Origin: Kalaharituber pfeilii
Taxonomy: Eukaryota > Ascomycota > Pezizomycetes > Pezizales > Pezizaceae
Assembly: GCA_015179045.1 (NCBI GenBank)
Contig: WHUZ01000094.1
Coordinates: forward strand, 62,001-126,000
Reading direction: 5' to 3'
DNA: 64,000 nt
A model generated the notes under the pieces. It saw nothing but the letters and a program-made list of their open reading frames with translations, searched no databases and had not been told where the DNA came from. Both the position numbers and the translations under genes were made by a program. This document shows positions 25,601 to 39,792 of the stretch, piece by piece. Position 1 is the stretch's first letter, and each line of letters starts with the position of its first letter.

Positions 25601-28600
25601 ATGCCCAAAAGCGGTGACGTGCAGCTGATTTATAGCTTCGAAAATCTGGGCGGTAACTGCTTGCGCCACTTGCAAGTGCTAGATGTATCAATTAATTTGA
25701 ACGCGAAAAAGCAGTGCATATGTATTCCATCGAACGTTCGCATTGAGATCGAGATTTGGAGTTTCGCTAGTCTGGTGTTCGGGGATTTATGTTAGTATCC
25801 AACACATATGGGTAAGGGGAATACCACTTAGGCCGCCCAAAGTACAGTACTTCACAGTATTTGAACATCCCAACTCCACATATATTTATCTAATCACATG
25901 ACCACGTATTTTCCATTCTGTACCCTTGATCTCGATCTCCTCCTAAGGCTAACTCTTTTCAATGGCTTTGTCCTAAAACCCCACTCTTCTTATACCGGAC
26001 TTCCCATCGACAACTCAATTTAAGACATCTCCATGCACCTCATGAGCCCAAATCAGCGCCCTGCATTGGTACACATGCATACTGCAATGTCCATAGCACT
26101 GCAGCATGAAACGGTTCACCTTCAGAGAGCCTTAGATATCTGGGGTAAACAGCTTGTATCCTTGTCTTATAGTGATTGGACAGCACAAGTACAGCTTGAG
26201 GTGAAGTATCTCCGCGAAGTAGGTTAGTTAAGGGAGACCTGTAGGCTATTCTTGGATGCAACTCACTGCGGCCCTGAGAAGTCAACAAGACTCGGATCAC
26301 ACTGGCAAAAGGAAAACTCAGTGCATGTACCGCATCGAGTATTCGAAATCATCGAGAGTCACGATCATAGAGCCGCCTCAACGGTAGTTCATGTGCTCCC
26401 TTTAGATTTCTGTGCCAACGTAGCTCCGGGTTAAGGTACGATGCAGCACCATACAATGACACGACAGCGTTGTCATCCCACGAGTCCGTGCAACGTACGC
26501 CCCGCGTAATTTGTAACTCGTGCCAGTTTCCCAGGTTGGGTAGGAAAATTACATCAGAGGTCGCAGAATAACAAAGAAGCTTCGAAACTGTCCTCACTAT
26601 CAACTCTTTTGCCACTTTGATCAAGCCTCGTAGGCCTTCCACCTATCTCCATCTCCCAAGCGCACGCGCACGCCTTTTTGCTTCTTGTCCCTGGACCCAG
26701 TGGGGACCTATCTCACATCTGCTCGTAAAGTAGAATATCTGCATGATGTGCATGTGATGTATGTAACAATTTCGCAATGCAGCATGTAATGCAATGTAGG
26801 ATGATCTGTAAAACCTAGTTTATGTAAACAAATATGTCTAGTGTGTTAATCCGACTTTTTTTCAGTTCACACTCAAATCCGCTTGTAAAAGTCCGCTAAC
26901 TTCTCTCGGGTGCTTTGCTTACCAGAAGGGTAACATTAGTACTATTCATTTTTGTTGAATTCGAGTTCGGGCCGCGTGTGGGGTGAGTAACAGATCGATA
27001 GATCGATCAGTTGTCAAATCGTGTTCAAGCAAAGCACTGATGCATACCTAAGTAATGAAGGAGCTCGCGGCGAAACAGAATAATGCTATAGTAACGGTGG
27101 CCCGTGTAAACATTCGGCCTAAGCTGTAAACATCTCTAGCTCAGTCAAGTTCAGGACGTCCGTCCGGGGTATGCTGGCTAGCATCGACACCCATACATAG
27201 GCAATTGAATACCCAAAATAGAACCCAACAAGCCATAAGTAAAGGAACGGAGCTAAGAAGGAAATAAGGCACGTAGCCACTCACCCACCTCACGGAGAGT
27301 TTGATCAAACCTGCGTTCTAGGCAAGAAAAAACGCCACTCCGCGAGGGCAACATCTGGTAAGACAAATTTCCTGACTGCATATTCATTTTTTACTTACCT
27401 AATCATATGGCAGTTCAAGCGTAAGTATGTTAGCATGATACAGACTCGGATGCATGGTATTGGTCACGGCCAGAGCAACTTCTACTAGTAGATATGCCCG
27501 TGTGCATCCCCCAATCCATTCCCGCATCTCTCCCCAATCTCATCAACAAAATTTCAAGGAAAAAGCCCAGATTTCGATCCCGACCACCTGGATTCACCTT
27601 AATTTGCAAACGGTTCATGCAGTGCACCTCCTGTAACGTTTGGAAAGTGCGTGGTTGTTGCATTTCGGTTTCCCACCAATCCATGCCCACTCATCACCGG
27701 GGGGCCGAGAATCCATATTGCGATGCCCACCGATTCTTCCGATCTCCAGATTCGGGATTCTCATTTTCGGCCAACAACTAGAACACCATCCCAACCCTCA
27801 GGGGTTCCGTAAGCATCAAAAAAGGGGTATGGGTATGGGATCGCAATAAGGAGAGGTGGATCGATTGAGTGCAGTACCATCCACCCCTACCCCTAGACTA
27901 TCCTTGTGCTATAACGAAATCTGGAGAAAATCGATATGCCTTTCTGCCCATTCGCCCCATCCACTCGCCGCCCCATGTCATGTCATGCTATGCCATGCTC
28001 GCAGTGTCTTCCCCTGCCTTGCCTTGCCTTGCGTTTAATGTCTTTCCTGCTAGTTTCCCGAACGTGAGGAACAAAAAAATGTGGGGTACGTTAGGGCGAG
28101 AGGCGGCTTGCTAGGTTGCATATGAGGCTGTAATTTGGTGTTGGAATGTGCAGTTATGTAGTAATGCGTGGCCAAAATATGGGGTAAACAAGGCTTAGCC
28201 AAAATTAACCCAACAATGTTGGTGCAACTTTACCGTTTCAGGCCATTAAGCGCAGGGCCAGACTCATCTGATTTCTGTAGACCACCAGTGATAATTGATT
28301 TATTATATACCATAGTAAACACTGGCATTTATTTCTTCGTAAAGATAATAGAATAATAAATAAAAATAAGGATTTTTCATTGGTTAATCCATTCAAGCTT
28401 ACCCAATTCCTGCCACTGTTTAACCTGCAATTTGAATTCCTATTTGCGATGTTTACGTATTCAGGTCTTCTTAACTGCCATAACCCTAGGTTGATCACCA
28501 TTCAGTACAGTCAACTCCTTCAGCACCGTGCTCAACCCACGCCAACCAATTACACACTCGATTGCATACATAAGTGCACACAGAAGGAGCCCCGCCAAAC

Positions 28601-31600
28601 GGAAAGTGGGTAATCTCAAGAACCTTCGACCAACGAAGAGGCAAGGTTACGTGGAGGATCCGCTAGATTCGACAGCATTCTTGTCTCATGCCCACGAGTC
28701 TAGCCTTAACCATGAATACGGACGCACTTGTAATTGGTCATTAGCATTGCATGCGACAGTACGGCTAACGAGTAGAGGTCTTTTGACGGCCGCGCATTCT
28801 TTCTCTTTTGCCTGGGTGCCAGTTGGACGTTTTAATTGTCAAGCGTCTTGAATGTACCCCGGATTGAATCACAGGAAAGCCGCCTGCAATATGCTACAAT
28901 ACTGACCCTCGCGGACTGTCATGTCCTGTTTATTTTTTGTTCCTGGCCACTCAGTCGCGGGGCCGGTAAATACTTTATGCAAGTCGTATACCCACAGACG
29001 TCCTATAAAACAGCTCTGGGAGCACCGTAAAATGCTCCATTAATAAATCTAGCTGATCAGGAAAATTTTCTTTTTCCACTGGGGATGAAAAGTGCCCTTA
29101 TGCTAGAGATAAGTAGCTAATATACACGTTCCGAGTAGCCGGGTCTACTGAGTGACCTGGGCTACTCATGACTCGCACAGGTTATGAATGGCCCGGAACA
29201 TTTTTACGCGGAAGAGCACTCGTTTATTAGTCTAGTCCCCAGACCCTGGCTTCTTATTCATGCTTGACTTCGTAGCTTGTGCCGTTTGAATGTCAGTATT
29301 CATAACTTATGCAACCGGATAGCTATTATTCTGGTGGCATTTTTGTCAGCTTCGTTTTGAACTTTCTTGAAACGGTCAATGTAAATACCTTTCTTAAACC
29401 CCGTGAGAAGTTCCTTCCCAAGATAGACCCGTTGTGGCTTCATTTGATAGGTGATACTGTAATCACAGCCAAACTACGGTTTGATAGCTGAACTGGTGCG
29501 GGAGTTTGGTTACCATGTGCCGAGTACCTGCTGTATTTGATTCACCAAATACTCGTAGAATAGGGCAGGCAGAGAGAATATCCCTCAAAGCCGATGAATT
29601 AGTAGATAATCGGAATAGCTGCTACGATCATATCATCGACTTACTATTGTGACTGGCTAGAGCCCGGTTCGAGACTGGCTAATTCCTTCTCCACAAACAA
29701 GCATCGTCTTCATATGTGTGATTTTCAAAACCATGTGGATATTCACACCCTGGCCATACCAACTGAACATCATGATCAGTAGACGATCCGCAAGTGGATG
29801 CCCCAGATTTTCCTTCCCTGGCCGAGTGCGGTTCATTATGTAGCGGACGAAAATCTCCTGTAGAGTACGTGATCAAGATGGATGCCTGAGAACTGCGGTT
29901 CTGAATTATGAATATCCCCAGCTGGATTTCGCACGTCAGTCAGTGGTCATAAGGTGCTTAACAAAAGTAGAAACCATTTCAGTCGTCCAGCTTAAACACA
30001 TTGGAGCATCCACATTAGAGGAAGTGGTCACGTGCTTTACTCACTGCGCATGGCCACTCTTAACTTGAATTCTCTTCTATTCTGGGCGTGTTGATCTATT
30101 CCATAGCTGACTTGGAAACTTGACATCATCAACCTCGGACGGAACAGGCGTCTTTTCTTACAATCAAGCTCCTATCGCACCATCTAGGTAGTGTGTCACC
30201 ATCATCAATCATGTTGACATCGCTACAGTCATTGCTTTCCGGCCAGTTGACATTCTGGAGACTTAAATGCGTATGCCATAAAGGATTGCTTGGGCTTATT
30301 GGTTGTATCAACGTCGCTATTGCAGCATTCTTTTCGGTTCTGCGGCACAGATAGCAGTATGCTGGTCCGGCCAAGAGGGGAACGATAGCATGCTACAGAG
30401 AGTGGTAAATTCCTGGTAGGCGGACTCCTGAAGTGGGAGCATTATCATTTGTTATCTGCTGGCAACCTGAAGTCAACAGGAGGTATGTGCATTTTGTCCA
30501 TGCAGGTAATTAATAAGCTAGGTGGTCTGCTCCAGAACTATTGCTCTAACAGTCGCAGGAATCATTGCTGGTAGCCAACAATTCCTTACATCTTTGATAG
30601 CGGCTTATGGTGCGATAGAATATATCTTCACTTTCCAAAGAACTCAGGGGTCGGAACGCGACAGAGGCTAGGGTGAGCGTGCATAAAAAGGCGGCAAAAC
30701 AGGAGCGAAAACCTAGTATGAGACTAAAGCCTAGCTAAGAACAGGAACTCGAAGCTGAATTCCCTTGCTATAAGTTGCTTGGCTTGTATATATCACCGGC
30801 AAAATCCAAAAATATTCTATCCTTGGGGTTCGGAAAGATATCAGCCTAGTCCCATTCCATAACAATCTGTAACTAGGTCCATTCGGCTATCTACCATGCA
30901 TACTGGATATGAAGTAAGAGGTGCATGGCCAACACGATGGGCGATTGGAAATGCAGTAGCAGAGTTCGAGTTCTGTTCGCACCGTGGTGGAACTTGACAT
31001 GTGATTGTATCCACTCAAGAAGTTATGGGGAACATAAGGGAACCAATCTTGATAATAATTGACAGCAGGAACAATTTTCCCTTCCCTTCCCTTCCCTTAT
31101 CCTATTGTTACGTAAAAGCACCTGTATCATTTTGGCGTGCATCCAGTGTTCTAGTCTCAGTATGCCGTCCGATGTGCGACGATGATGTTGTGTGTGGGGG
31201 TCCTCCGAATGCACCATACTTCCCAGCGCAAGTCCTCATCATTGAGGCGCAAATCGCGCAGTATTAGATTGGCATACTTCGGCAACTTATGATCAGTATA
31301 ACAAGTCTTGCTAGGCCGTATAGAATATTTATGAGTCTGCTGCAGGGGATAATCAGTTGTGGTCATATCCTGCGACCAAAACCGCAACTGAATCCAGGCA
31401 GTTATCTGATATTGATTGGAAGCTTCTGAGATCTGCAAAAGATGAGATAGGAATCATAGGATCCCCTGTTGCTACAGAATTCTATGCATGTCAGTGTCGG
31501 TGAAGTAAGTATGGTGGAGATGATCCACTACACGAAGTGTTTCTTTCAGGTGTAGAAAGGAAAGGACTACTGCCTGTTCCTGGCCAAACTCCCGTCATCT

Positions 31601-33293
31601 GCAAATGCCAAAAGCATATTTCCTTAGTTTCACTCTATAATTGCCTCGTTAGCTAGCGCTCTGGAATAATGATCCGCCTTATAGATCACTCAACAGTCTC
31701 CAACAGCCGAAGGCCTCGCACCTTGATATAAACATGACACCTCTTTTTTGACTTCTTTTTTGTGGCCAATGTCAACTGTCGGCCAGGTCTACTGCAGGGT
31801 TGTCATGCGGGCGGCAGATTGAAACACACTAGATTCATGGAACGGCCTCCCTATTTAAGGATTGAGGGAAGCCGGGGAAGAGAGAACGCGAACACTTGGT
31901 GGATCAATCACGGAGGGCCAATGAGTTTGAGACATCGGCAAGGTGCGTTGGGTCAATCCAGGCGGGGGTGTCGCGTTGAATAAGCGTCGTCCAGCCTCAA
32001 AGCATCATTGTGGCCGCAATTGTAAAATTTTGGCTGTGCGAGCACTTACATACGGTATGAGTACATTCCGCTGCTCGTAGCACAGATGTGCCTGCTAAGT
32101 ATAACTATACGCTGGTCAAGTTGCATCGTTGCTTACTTAATATTACATATATACAGTAGTCTCATACATACGCATGCATAAAGTTCATCACAGCACTGCG
32201 GTTTAACCACATGTGGTATTTGCTCAAATCGCACTGTGCCTTCTGGCCAGATACGGCAAACACGTTGTTCCAAGCACGCCTGACCATCGATACTACGAAG
32301 CTACGTCCTATAGCTAGCACGCAATAACTCTCCAGCATTTCGACAAATCTAAGTCTGACAATTCTCATTTGACAATACAATGCATACGCAGCTAGTCCGG
32401 AACGCAGCCAATATAGCCCAGAGTCGTCCAGAGTTAGATGTGCAGCTCAGAGAGGCGTGGCATGTCAAATATCTTTTCAGTCTCAGTTGGCATATCATAC
32501 TAGTTCTTTTTACCCATTTCATCCTTCAGAGCCAGTCTCTGCAGTACTTCTTCTCAAGCATCCTCGTCTATTGCCATAGCCTAACCTGTCTAAGCTTACA
32601 AAAGCATGGTAAACTCCCTGGATTATGAATTGAATATCACAGAGCAGAAAATTTTCTCTGAGACCGAACAAGGCATGCAGAAAATTTTTCCCTCTATAGA
32701 AATTTCTACATTCTATACTCACAATTCTCTCTTCCCTAGGCCGTGACATCCATACATGTTTTGAAGAAAAAGGAGAAGAAAAAAATTACCCGGTCACTGG
32801 GCATACTAACTCAAAAGTTTGTGTAATACTCATCTGTTGTGTCATCTAGCATGATATTACTCCGTACTCGAGTACACTTACGATGGAAACATGCATAAGT
32901 ATGTTTGTCACGACTTCGATATAAAAGGCAAGATCCGACACCGTGCTTGAGTAGTGGATATAGCCGGCGGTAACGGGAAGGGCCGAGCTGTAATTCCTCT
33001 TCTGGGCCGTGTCTTATGAATGTTAGTTACTTTTTCCCACGTTCTTTTCTCTCTAGTTTACCCACCACTGAAGTGCGATGTTCGAAATGCAAGGTTTCCT
33101 TATACCCTGCCATCTGATCTGGCGCCGGGGTGCGCATTAGCGACCAGGGCGTGCAGTCGATTCATCAGCGAATTCAGCTTACACTCGCTTCAAATAATTT
33201 ATTGGATGATATTCAGGTACCCGAAAGAGATGTAGTTACAATGTCATGTTTCGAATCTCGGGTATGCTACGGAGTACCTTGGCCAGTAATATA
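22648..33293. other. Gene desert, no gene supported
   Basis: More than 10 kb with only short motif-free frames. It includes simple (CCTTG/CTTCC) runs (28010-28032, 31077-31097), an imperfect hairpin (29131-29210) and a possible local duplication (25.48-25.62 versus 25.88-26.05 kb). The content looks like strongly eroded repeats. Confidence 0.4.
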
Positions 33294-33936
33294 CAGTCTA
33301 ACCTTGCTATACTGGACGAGTAAAAATCCGGCATTTTTCATCCGGTATAGCAAGGTTCCGGTATAGAATAAAATGCTTGGCAGCTGTAAAAGGGGGATGG
33401 CAAAAATTTGTATAGAAATTACTAGAGTAGGAAATAAACAAGTGTAGCAAACATTAACTAAATCCAAGTCTATTTAATATTCATTGCTCTCACCATCTAG
33501 AAAAGTGTCAAGTCTTAAAAGTTCTTGGGGAGCATCAAATACACAAGCATCGACTATAGCCAGAATATGCAACTCTGACTGTTTCTCTAAAAGCCTATCA
33601 ATTCACACAAAAAAATCAAACTCTACAAGCATGGCTCCAGTCTTCCACCAGCAGCAGCGGTGACACCAGTTTTATTGATGGCAGCAGTAATGGTGGTAGC
33701 AGTGACAGCAACAGAGTGGTAAACAACCAGACTAAGTGGTAAAGTGAGGTAGTCTAAGATGTATTAGTATTAGCGTGTCCGGTATAGCAAATATTATTTG
33801 TATGGAGACAGTGGGGTAGTTGTCGGGGGGTTTCTGTCCGGTCCGGTATTGTTAGGGCGTCCGGTATAGCAAGAGCAATTTGTATGGGAAATGGATGTCC
33901 GAATCAGAGGCCATCCGGTATAGCAAGGTTAGACTG
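33294..33936. mobile_element. Non-autonomous TIR element with TA target duplication (pogo/Tc1-mariner-like)
   Basis: The element begins CAGTCTAACCTTGCTATAC and ends with its exact reverse complement; matching continues to 22 of 23 bases. It is flanked by TA on both sides, as in Tc1/mariner/pogo-type insertions. It spans 643 bp and has no transposase frame. A motif TCCGGTATAGC recurs internally (near 33350, 33778, 33857 and within the right end at 33914), often in the same orientation, which could be iterated transposase-binding sites. The TIR sequence is intact, suggesting a fairly young insertion. Confidence 0.85.
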
Positions 33937-36900
33937 TATCTACAATACACTAATATTCCTCCGTTACTATAATACATTTCACGGGCCTAGGTCATTATCG
34001 ACGTGCCTTCTTGATGTCGAACCTATAAGTTCTTGATCGTTAAGTCCCATTTTGAATTTAGATTACTGTACGAGAAGTAGTACTTTTGTAGAATTCGGTC
34101 AGTGATACTGGTTGGCACGACGGCCCTCACGTGGAGTATTGTCGGACTCGTTTGCTGCGCTTCAACACTGGGGATTTAGGCTATTTGTACGCTGACCGTT
34201 CATTTCAAGTTTGCAGGAGTGTCGTGTATCTGAAAGATATGCGAAGCGCAGAGTAAATTACGCAGTTTATTCATCTCTACGGTTTCGGCATTCAAATAAA
34301 TTATAGAATGATCAACTTTGCACTTGACAAGGACTTCAAAAATTTGTAGTTGGGGACTTATACCGAGACTAGACTTATACAAATCAGCTCCAATAACGAG
34401 AACCTCTAATATGTGTCCTCCTTTTGATTGCCTGGGAGCGAAGTTACTTCAATACAGGAGACATAATAAGCAAACTTTTTTAGGATGTTACTACGTTATT
34501 GTTATATGCGGCACGACTCGAGCTTTCAATTGGAGATGTTGATGCTGTACGAACACCAAAACATCAATGTTTTTTACTTAGTTAAGCCCTCTTAAGGTCA
34601 GCATTCACTTCATAAAATATCAGCTTTATCCCTAAAAAACTAATATCTGAACATTACAACTGCAGATTCTCACCGTAGGTCATTGGGCTGGATGCGCAAA
34701 AATCATTCTTGCGCAACTGCAGATCAGTTCGCATGATCACACTATTGTCATTTGACTGAAATACTTGCACAAGCTCAAAGCTAATGGCCAAGTACTGAGA
34801 AGTTGTAAGACCGTAGAGCTCCACCAGGGCGAACTGCACATAATGTATTTTATCACCATGAGCCCATGAGCTATTTCATGATTTACAGAGTGTACCTTAG
34901 CTAATGAAGTCGCAACAGAAATTTAAGTACGTATGTTCGAGTCCATGTAAGCACGTGGTCAGTAATTTTGAATTGGTCCGGTACACGCTTACCCAATTCC
35001 GTATACGTCGCAATCCAAGATTCAGCATTATTCTAAGCATCATATTGATCCTTCGGAGATTTCATCTACCAAAATTTATCGGATGAGATATTGACCTATT
35101 CGATATATATTGTATTTGGTACGTGTTTACTACAATTTTAATGCATCATAATCTGGGAAGTTGCTAAATAACTCTTCACAAAGCTAGCTGGGGATCTACA
35201 TACATATATTACCTCCTGCTCGAGCTCACAGAAACGTCCGTTGAAGTATCCCACTCTCACTCAATCCCGCAGTAGCTTGCACTGGCACCGATTTAAGAGG
35301 CCACAGTCCCCACATCGCAGTTCGTTCACAGCGTTAGAGAGAGTGAGGGGTACATGAACAGTTGCGCCGGATGTTAGGACTGAGCAATGGGAATGCAACC
35401 CTTGTAGGTAGCGGCTGCTCGCAATATTTTTCTACAGGGTCAATATCACAATAGTCACATTCTATGATGTGTTGGTCTTATACGTTCCAAATACAGAAAA
35501 GGGAGTAAGAAGTATGTGAGCACATTATTACCTACTCGTCCATGTAGGTTGTATATGGGGTGCAAGCTTTTGCCGCTAGATAAATAGTAATTGGTGGATA
35601 TGCGCTCGCTCTATATTGGGCTTGCAGAGGATGTCAACATGGGTAACTATCACAAGCTTTTTGATTTCGTGTGTTGTTGAATTTTCGTTTCAATGCTAAT
35701 GGTGGGGTGGGGAAAGGAGGGAAACAGGGTGAGTGGATTACTGTAATCAGTACATGCGGTATAAGGAGGTGGGCAGGGTGATATTTGGAGGTGATATCTT
35801 GGAGGGCTGACTGAATTAATATATTGAATAGATTGAAGGTTCGTAACGTAGCTGTGATATCGCAATGATGAGAAATTGAATTGGACAATAACGTAACTTC
35901 AAAAAGACCACTACCACCAATAGAACATTAGAGTCAATGCTGAAGCAATACAAAGCCTCAGTTACACTTTGAAATAGTCAAGATACAATTGCACATATAG
36001 ACACCGAGCAAGACATGCTTGAGGTTGCGCGACCGGCCGTTCCTCGGAGAAAAAAAGTGCAATGTTATAACTCGTGACTACAAGATTACCGGAATTGGCA
36101 TGTCGTTGCTTTCCTTGCGTAGTCAGCTGGTTATGAGATAAAGTAACTTTGACCATCTCACGATATTTAGACCATTCGGGGCTTCACGTTCCTTTGCTTT
36201 CTTTTTCTTTCTTTTTTCATTATTTTATCTTTTCTTTTTTCTTGCAGCTTTGTCTTTTAAGTTTTCATACTGGAGCGTTAACGCCGTAGCCAACCAGGTT
36301 CCCATGAGCCTTTACATCTTTCGTACACCGAGAGGCCGAGGGTGGTGGACAGGGAATAGCTTCCGATACTTCGTACATACTCGTATGCCCACATGCTTTA
36401 TTGTTGAAGCACCTGCCCAAACGTAGCATTTAGGGCTGTAAAGCAGGGCCGATAGGAAGCTGGTTAGGTTTTCTCGGTAGTTGTATGCAGGTGGTACGTA
36501 GTGGGTACATATATGATTATGCAGCTGATGGGGTGCTTACATGTGAGCAAGACGACATTTCAGGTATTTACATAGCACCAATCTCACACGTAGCTAACTA
36601 CAGCAGGTCAGGTTGGGGGACGCAAGAGGCCCGGTATCAGCACAGGTAGGGTCCGAATTTTCACCTGCAAAACCCAGCTATCCATATGCTACGCGAACGT
36701 GGTATGTTGAGCAGAACTGACCTCGCCCCCGAGGAGAACGGAGGTGGCAAGTTACAAGTTGGCTCCAACCTGAGACCGACGCTCGGCCTCGACCATACCG
36801 TGTCAACTGTTGCAACGACATGCTTGCCTCTGGATGCACATAGACAGGGAGAATCGGAGCGCGTGCTCTCATGAACATCGTTACGAATCCGTAGAAGCTA

Positions 36901-37560
36901 GCGTACTTGCACTGACGTGTCGCGGAGTTATTAGAGGTAACAACATATCTGTCCGGTCGACTGGAAATTTTCAACAAGAGGCCTTCACAATCTGGCCCTT
37001 TGATACAACTTTTCTTTTGGCATGCATGCGAAACGAAGCACAGAAGTGGTTTATGAGCATTTTGGGATGTTAGTATGTGCATGCGGATGAATGATTATGT
37101 CAACTACTGAAATATTGATGGGTGTGTGGGTTGGTGTGTACCCCCACTGGATAGGCACATTCTGGCGGCCAAAAACCTTCCAGGCTCTGCTTCCCTGGCA
37201 TTTCCTAATTTCGTTTTCCTTTTTTCTTTTTCCTTTTTGCCGCCTCTGTTTTTCTATCCAGCATTTCCTTTCATAATTTTTTCTTTTTTTTTTTTTAATT
37301 ATATATATGTTTTTATCCCGACAGATGTACTTGTGCTCTCTTTTAGCCAACGAGTTAGAGCAAAAGCAAACCTCTAGACAAAAGACACGCTGCAAATCGT
37401 GATACTTGTTTTTCTTTTTTTTTCCCTGCTGTGCATGTCGCTCATCTTCATTTCCTTTTCTGCCCGTGATGGGAATACATAATATGCTGCCAAGATGAGA
37501 CAATGCCCCACACGAACATGCAATAAGTGAACCCCGTGGGGCGGGAGGCGCTGTGTCAGT
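33937..37560. other. Gene desert, no gene supported
   Basis: Short motif-free frames only. T-rich and CT-rich stretches lie near 36190-36245 and 37200-37300. Confidence 0.4.
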
Positions 37561-39792
37561 GGCCGACCAGCTTAGCCCGGCAGTCTGGCCGGTTGCCCCT
37601 GCACAACAGCACTTGCTAGCCTGGCCGTAGGAATGGGCTCCTTAACAGCGCCTTTGCGGGGCCTTGGCGGAGGGAAGGGTACGAGCGTTCCTTCGCCGCC
37701 TGGCCAGTGTACGGCGTAACTGCGGCAATGTGCGCAGAGCAGAGTGGGATGGTGCATCGGCTGCCTGGCCTAGGAACATGTACTCACTAGCAGGTAGCTG
37801 GAGGGCGAGCCCGAGCTCAATTGCAGAGATGCTTCAGTGCTGCCGGGCGCGTGCTGTGCTTGCAGCGCTCGCCCGGGTTGCAGCTTGGAGATCACGGCCA
37901 AGAGGAAAGTCGCGCTCCAGCGCATCACCTGTGCGTGCTCTACTCGAGGAGGCCGCTGCCCTTTGCGATGTGCCGTACTGCATGTCGCTGTGCAGCAGTC
38001 GGCCACACTGACGGAGAGCCGCGCTGCTCACTCTGGCCCGACGCCCGCCGCTCGGTGTAGTTGGCCCACCCCCCTCCTCTCTCCCCTCCCTCCCCCTCCC
38101 CCTCCCCTCCCACCTCCTCCCTCTCCCACACGCGCCTTCCTCCCCATACCTGCCTTCCTCCCCCGTCCCCCTCCGCCTCGCCCTCCCCCTCCCCCCTCCC
38201 TCCCCCGCGCTGCACGCCAGGACTGGCACGCTACTGTTTGCGACGTGCTCGGTGCGGTGCAGCTCTGCTGCCTGCGCGCTGCTCGTTTGTGCCATGGCAG
38301 CCCACGGCAGCCCACGGCAGATGCTGCGGGACCCCCATTCCGGCTGCACGATCTCACAATTGTGACAATTGCTAGCAAGCGGGACGCTCTGGCGCTGCGC
38401 CGGGGCACGGGGGAGCAGTGGGACTGGGGTCTGGGGTCTGGTCTGGGGTGCTGCCTCACTCCTTGCGCCGGAGTCTCGGTGGGCCCGCTGGCCTATGGCA
38501 GCCCGAGATGGGGGCGCACGATGGGAACGGCCTCGCTAGTCCCCAGCGGATGCTGGCCGTGCCCACCACCACCACCTCCACCCTCCCACCACACCGCACC
38601 TACGACAACTCCCCCCCCCCCCCCCCCCCCCCCCCCCAAATCCCGGCTTCTGAGAGTGTGCTCAATGCTCCTAGCCCCATGCGAAGACATGCGGCAGCCT
38701 CAGATCGCTATTAGAGCTATAAACCGCACGCCCACCGCCCTACCCTGCTCATGGAACGAGAAGACGAGCCTAAATGGTCTTGAGTCCTGAGCGAGCAACG
38801 TTGCTCACAAAAGAAATCATAGTGCCTTCTCAGATCCGCCCGGTGCAGTTGTCCTACCTCTGCTCTCCTTGCTTCCGAGCCCGCATCATCATTTCTTGCT
38901 CTCTATCACAAAAGCCAATTCGTTGTGGGAAACGCCCGCTCTACGACGGGAGTCAGGCTGGTAACTGAGGAGGAATCCGAAAAGAGCTCGGGCTGGGGAT
39001 AGAGCGAATAAGAAAATCAGAAACACCAACCGTCCTACCTGTTCAGTTCAGACACAACCGCCCGTTGCCCATCCACCCTTCCCTTCGACCTTGCGCTGGC
39101 TATTGTCCCCCTAGCGTCATCAAGTCGATAGGTAGCATTGTACGGCCCAGTCAGATTACTGCTCTTCAATTCATTGTTCTCCAGATACCACCAACACGCG
39201 GAACACCGCTGCAGTCCAGCACCAAACGGAAAAAAAGAGTTACGGTGTGGTAATACAGCTACTACTGATTCGCCGTGTCCGAGAAAACCTCCAGTGTAGC
39301 AGGTGTAAATACAAAATATAAAAAGTAGTACCACTGACTAGGTGGGGCGATAATCGGGGTAAAATAGACGGAAAAACGAGCGAAATTCCTACGGCACTCC
39401 AAAAGAATCTATTCCGCGACGTGCTGTAAGCTTGCTTTCAGGGTCGCAGCACCAAATATAGCATAACTCCTATCTATATCAGCGCGGCTGTGAAAGCACG
39501 GACAATTCCACAGGGAAAGTCTGGTTTCGATAGCTCCATCTGGGTGGAACTTAGGGCGACAGAAGGGAGCTTCAGAGATAAGCTCCTGAAAGTAAACAGG
39601 GAAATATTCGGATCGGGTTACCACTTATCGGGAGACACAGAGCCTGAAGGCCAGCTTGCGGGCTTCTTGAGCGCCTGGGTCCTTACAGATAGATTATTTT
39701 TCTATCTTCTAAATTACAGCCTCCGGAGATTCCTAATAGGTCTCCACTCACCTCACTTATCATCCCCTTCCTGATATAACCATCAAATCAAG
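37560..39792 (+). promoter_or_regulatory. GC- and C-rich island plus leader upstream of the Ecl1-type gene
   Basis: 37560-38750 is markedly GC-rich. It includes a long CT tract (about 38067-38210) and a run of 27 C (38611-38637) on the coding strand of the downstream gene. Open frames through it (for example 37837-38790) encode Pro-rich low-complexity sequence with overlapping frames on the other strand, so I do not call them genes. The open frame 39490-39774 sits in the presumed 5' leader and has no motif. Confidence 0.45.

Noticed and set aside
29660..29690. GGTTCGAG strings resembling a tRNA B box (also near 63300)
   Set aside because: The following CC and a matching A box and cloverleaf are absent, so no tRNA is supported.
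31077..31097. Short CTTCC repeats as a possible array
   Set aside because: Only four units, no spacers; a simple repeat and not a CRISPR or satellite array.
37837..38790. 317-codon + strand open frame
   Set aside because: It is Pro-rich read-through of CT and poly(C) tracts, with equally long frames on the opposite strand and no recognisable motif.
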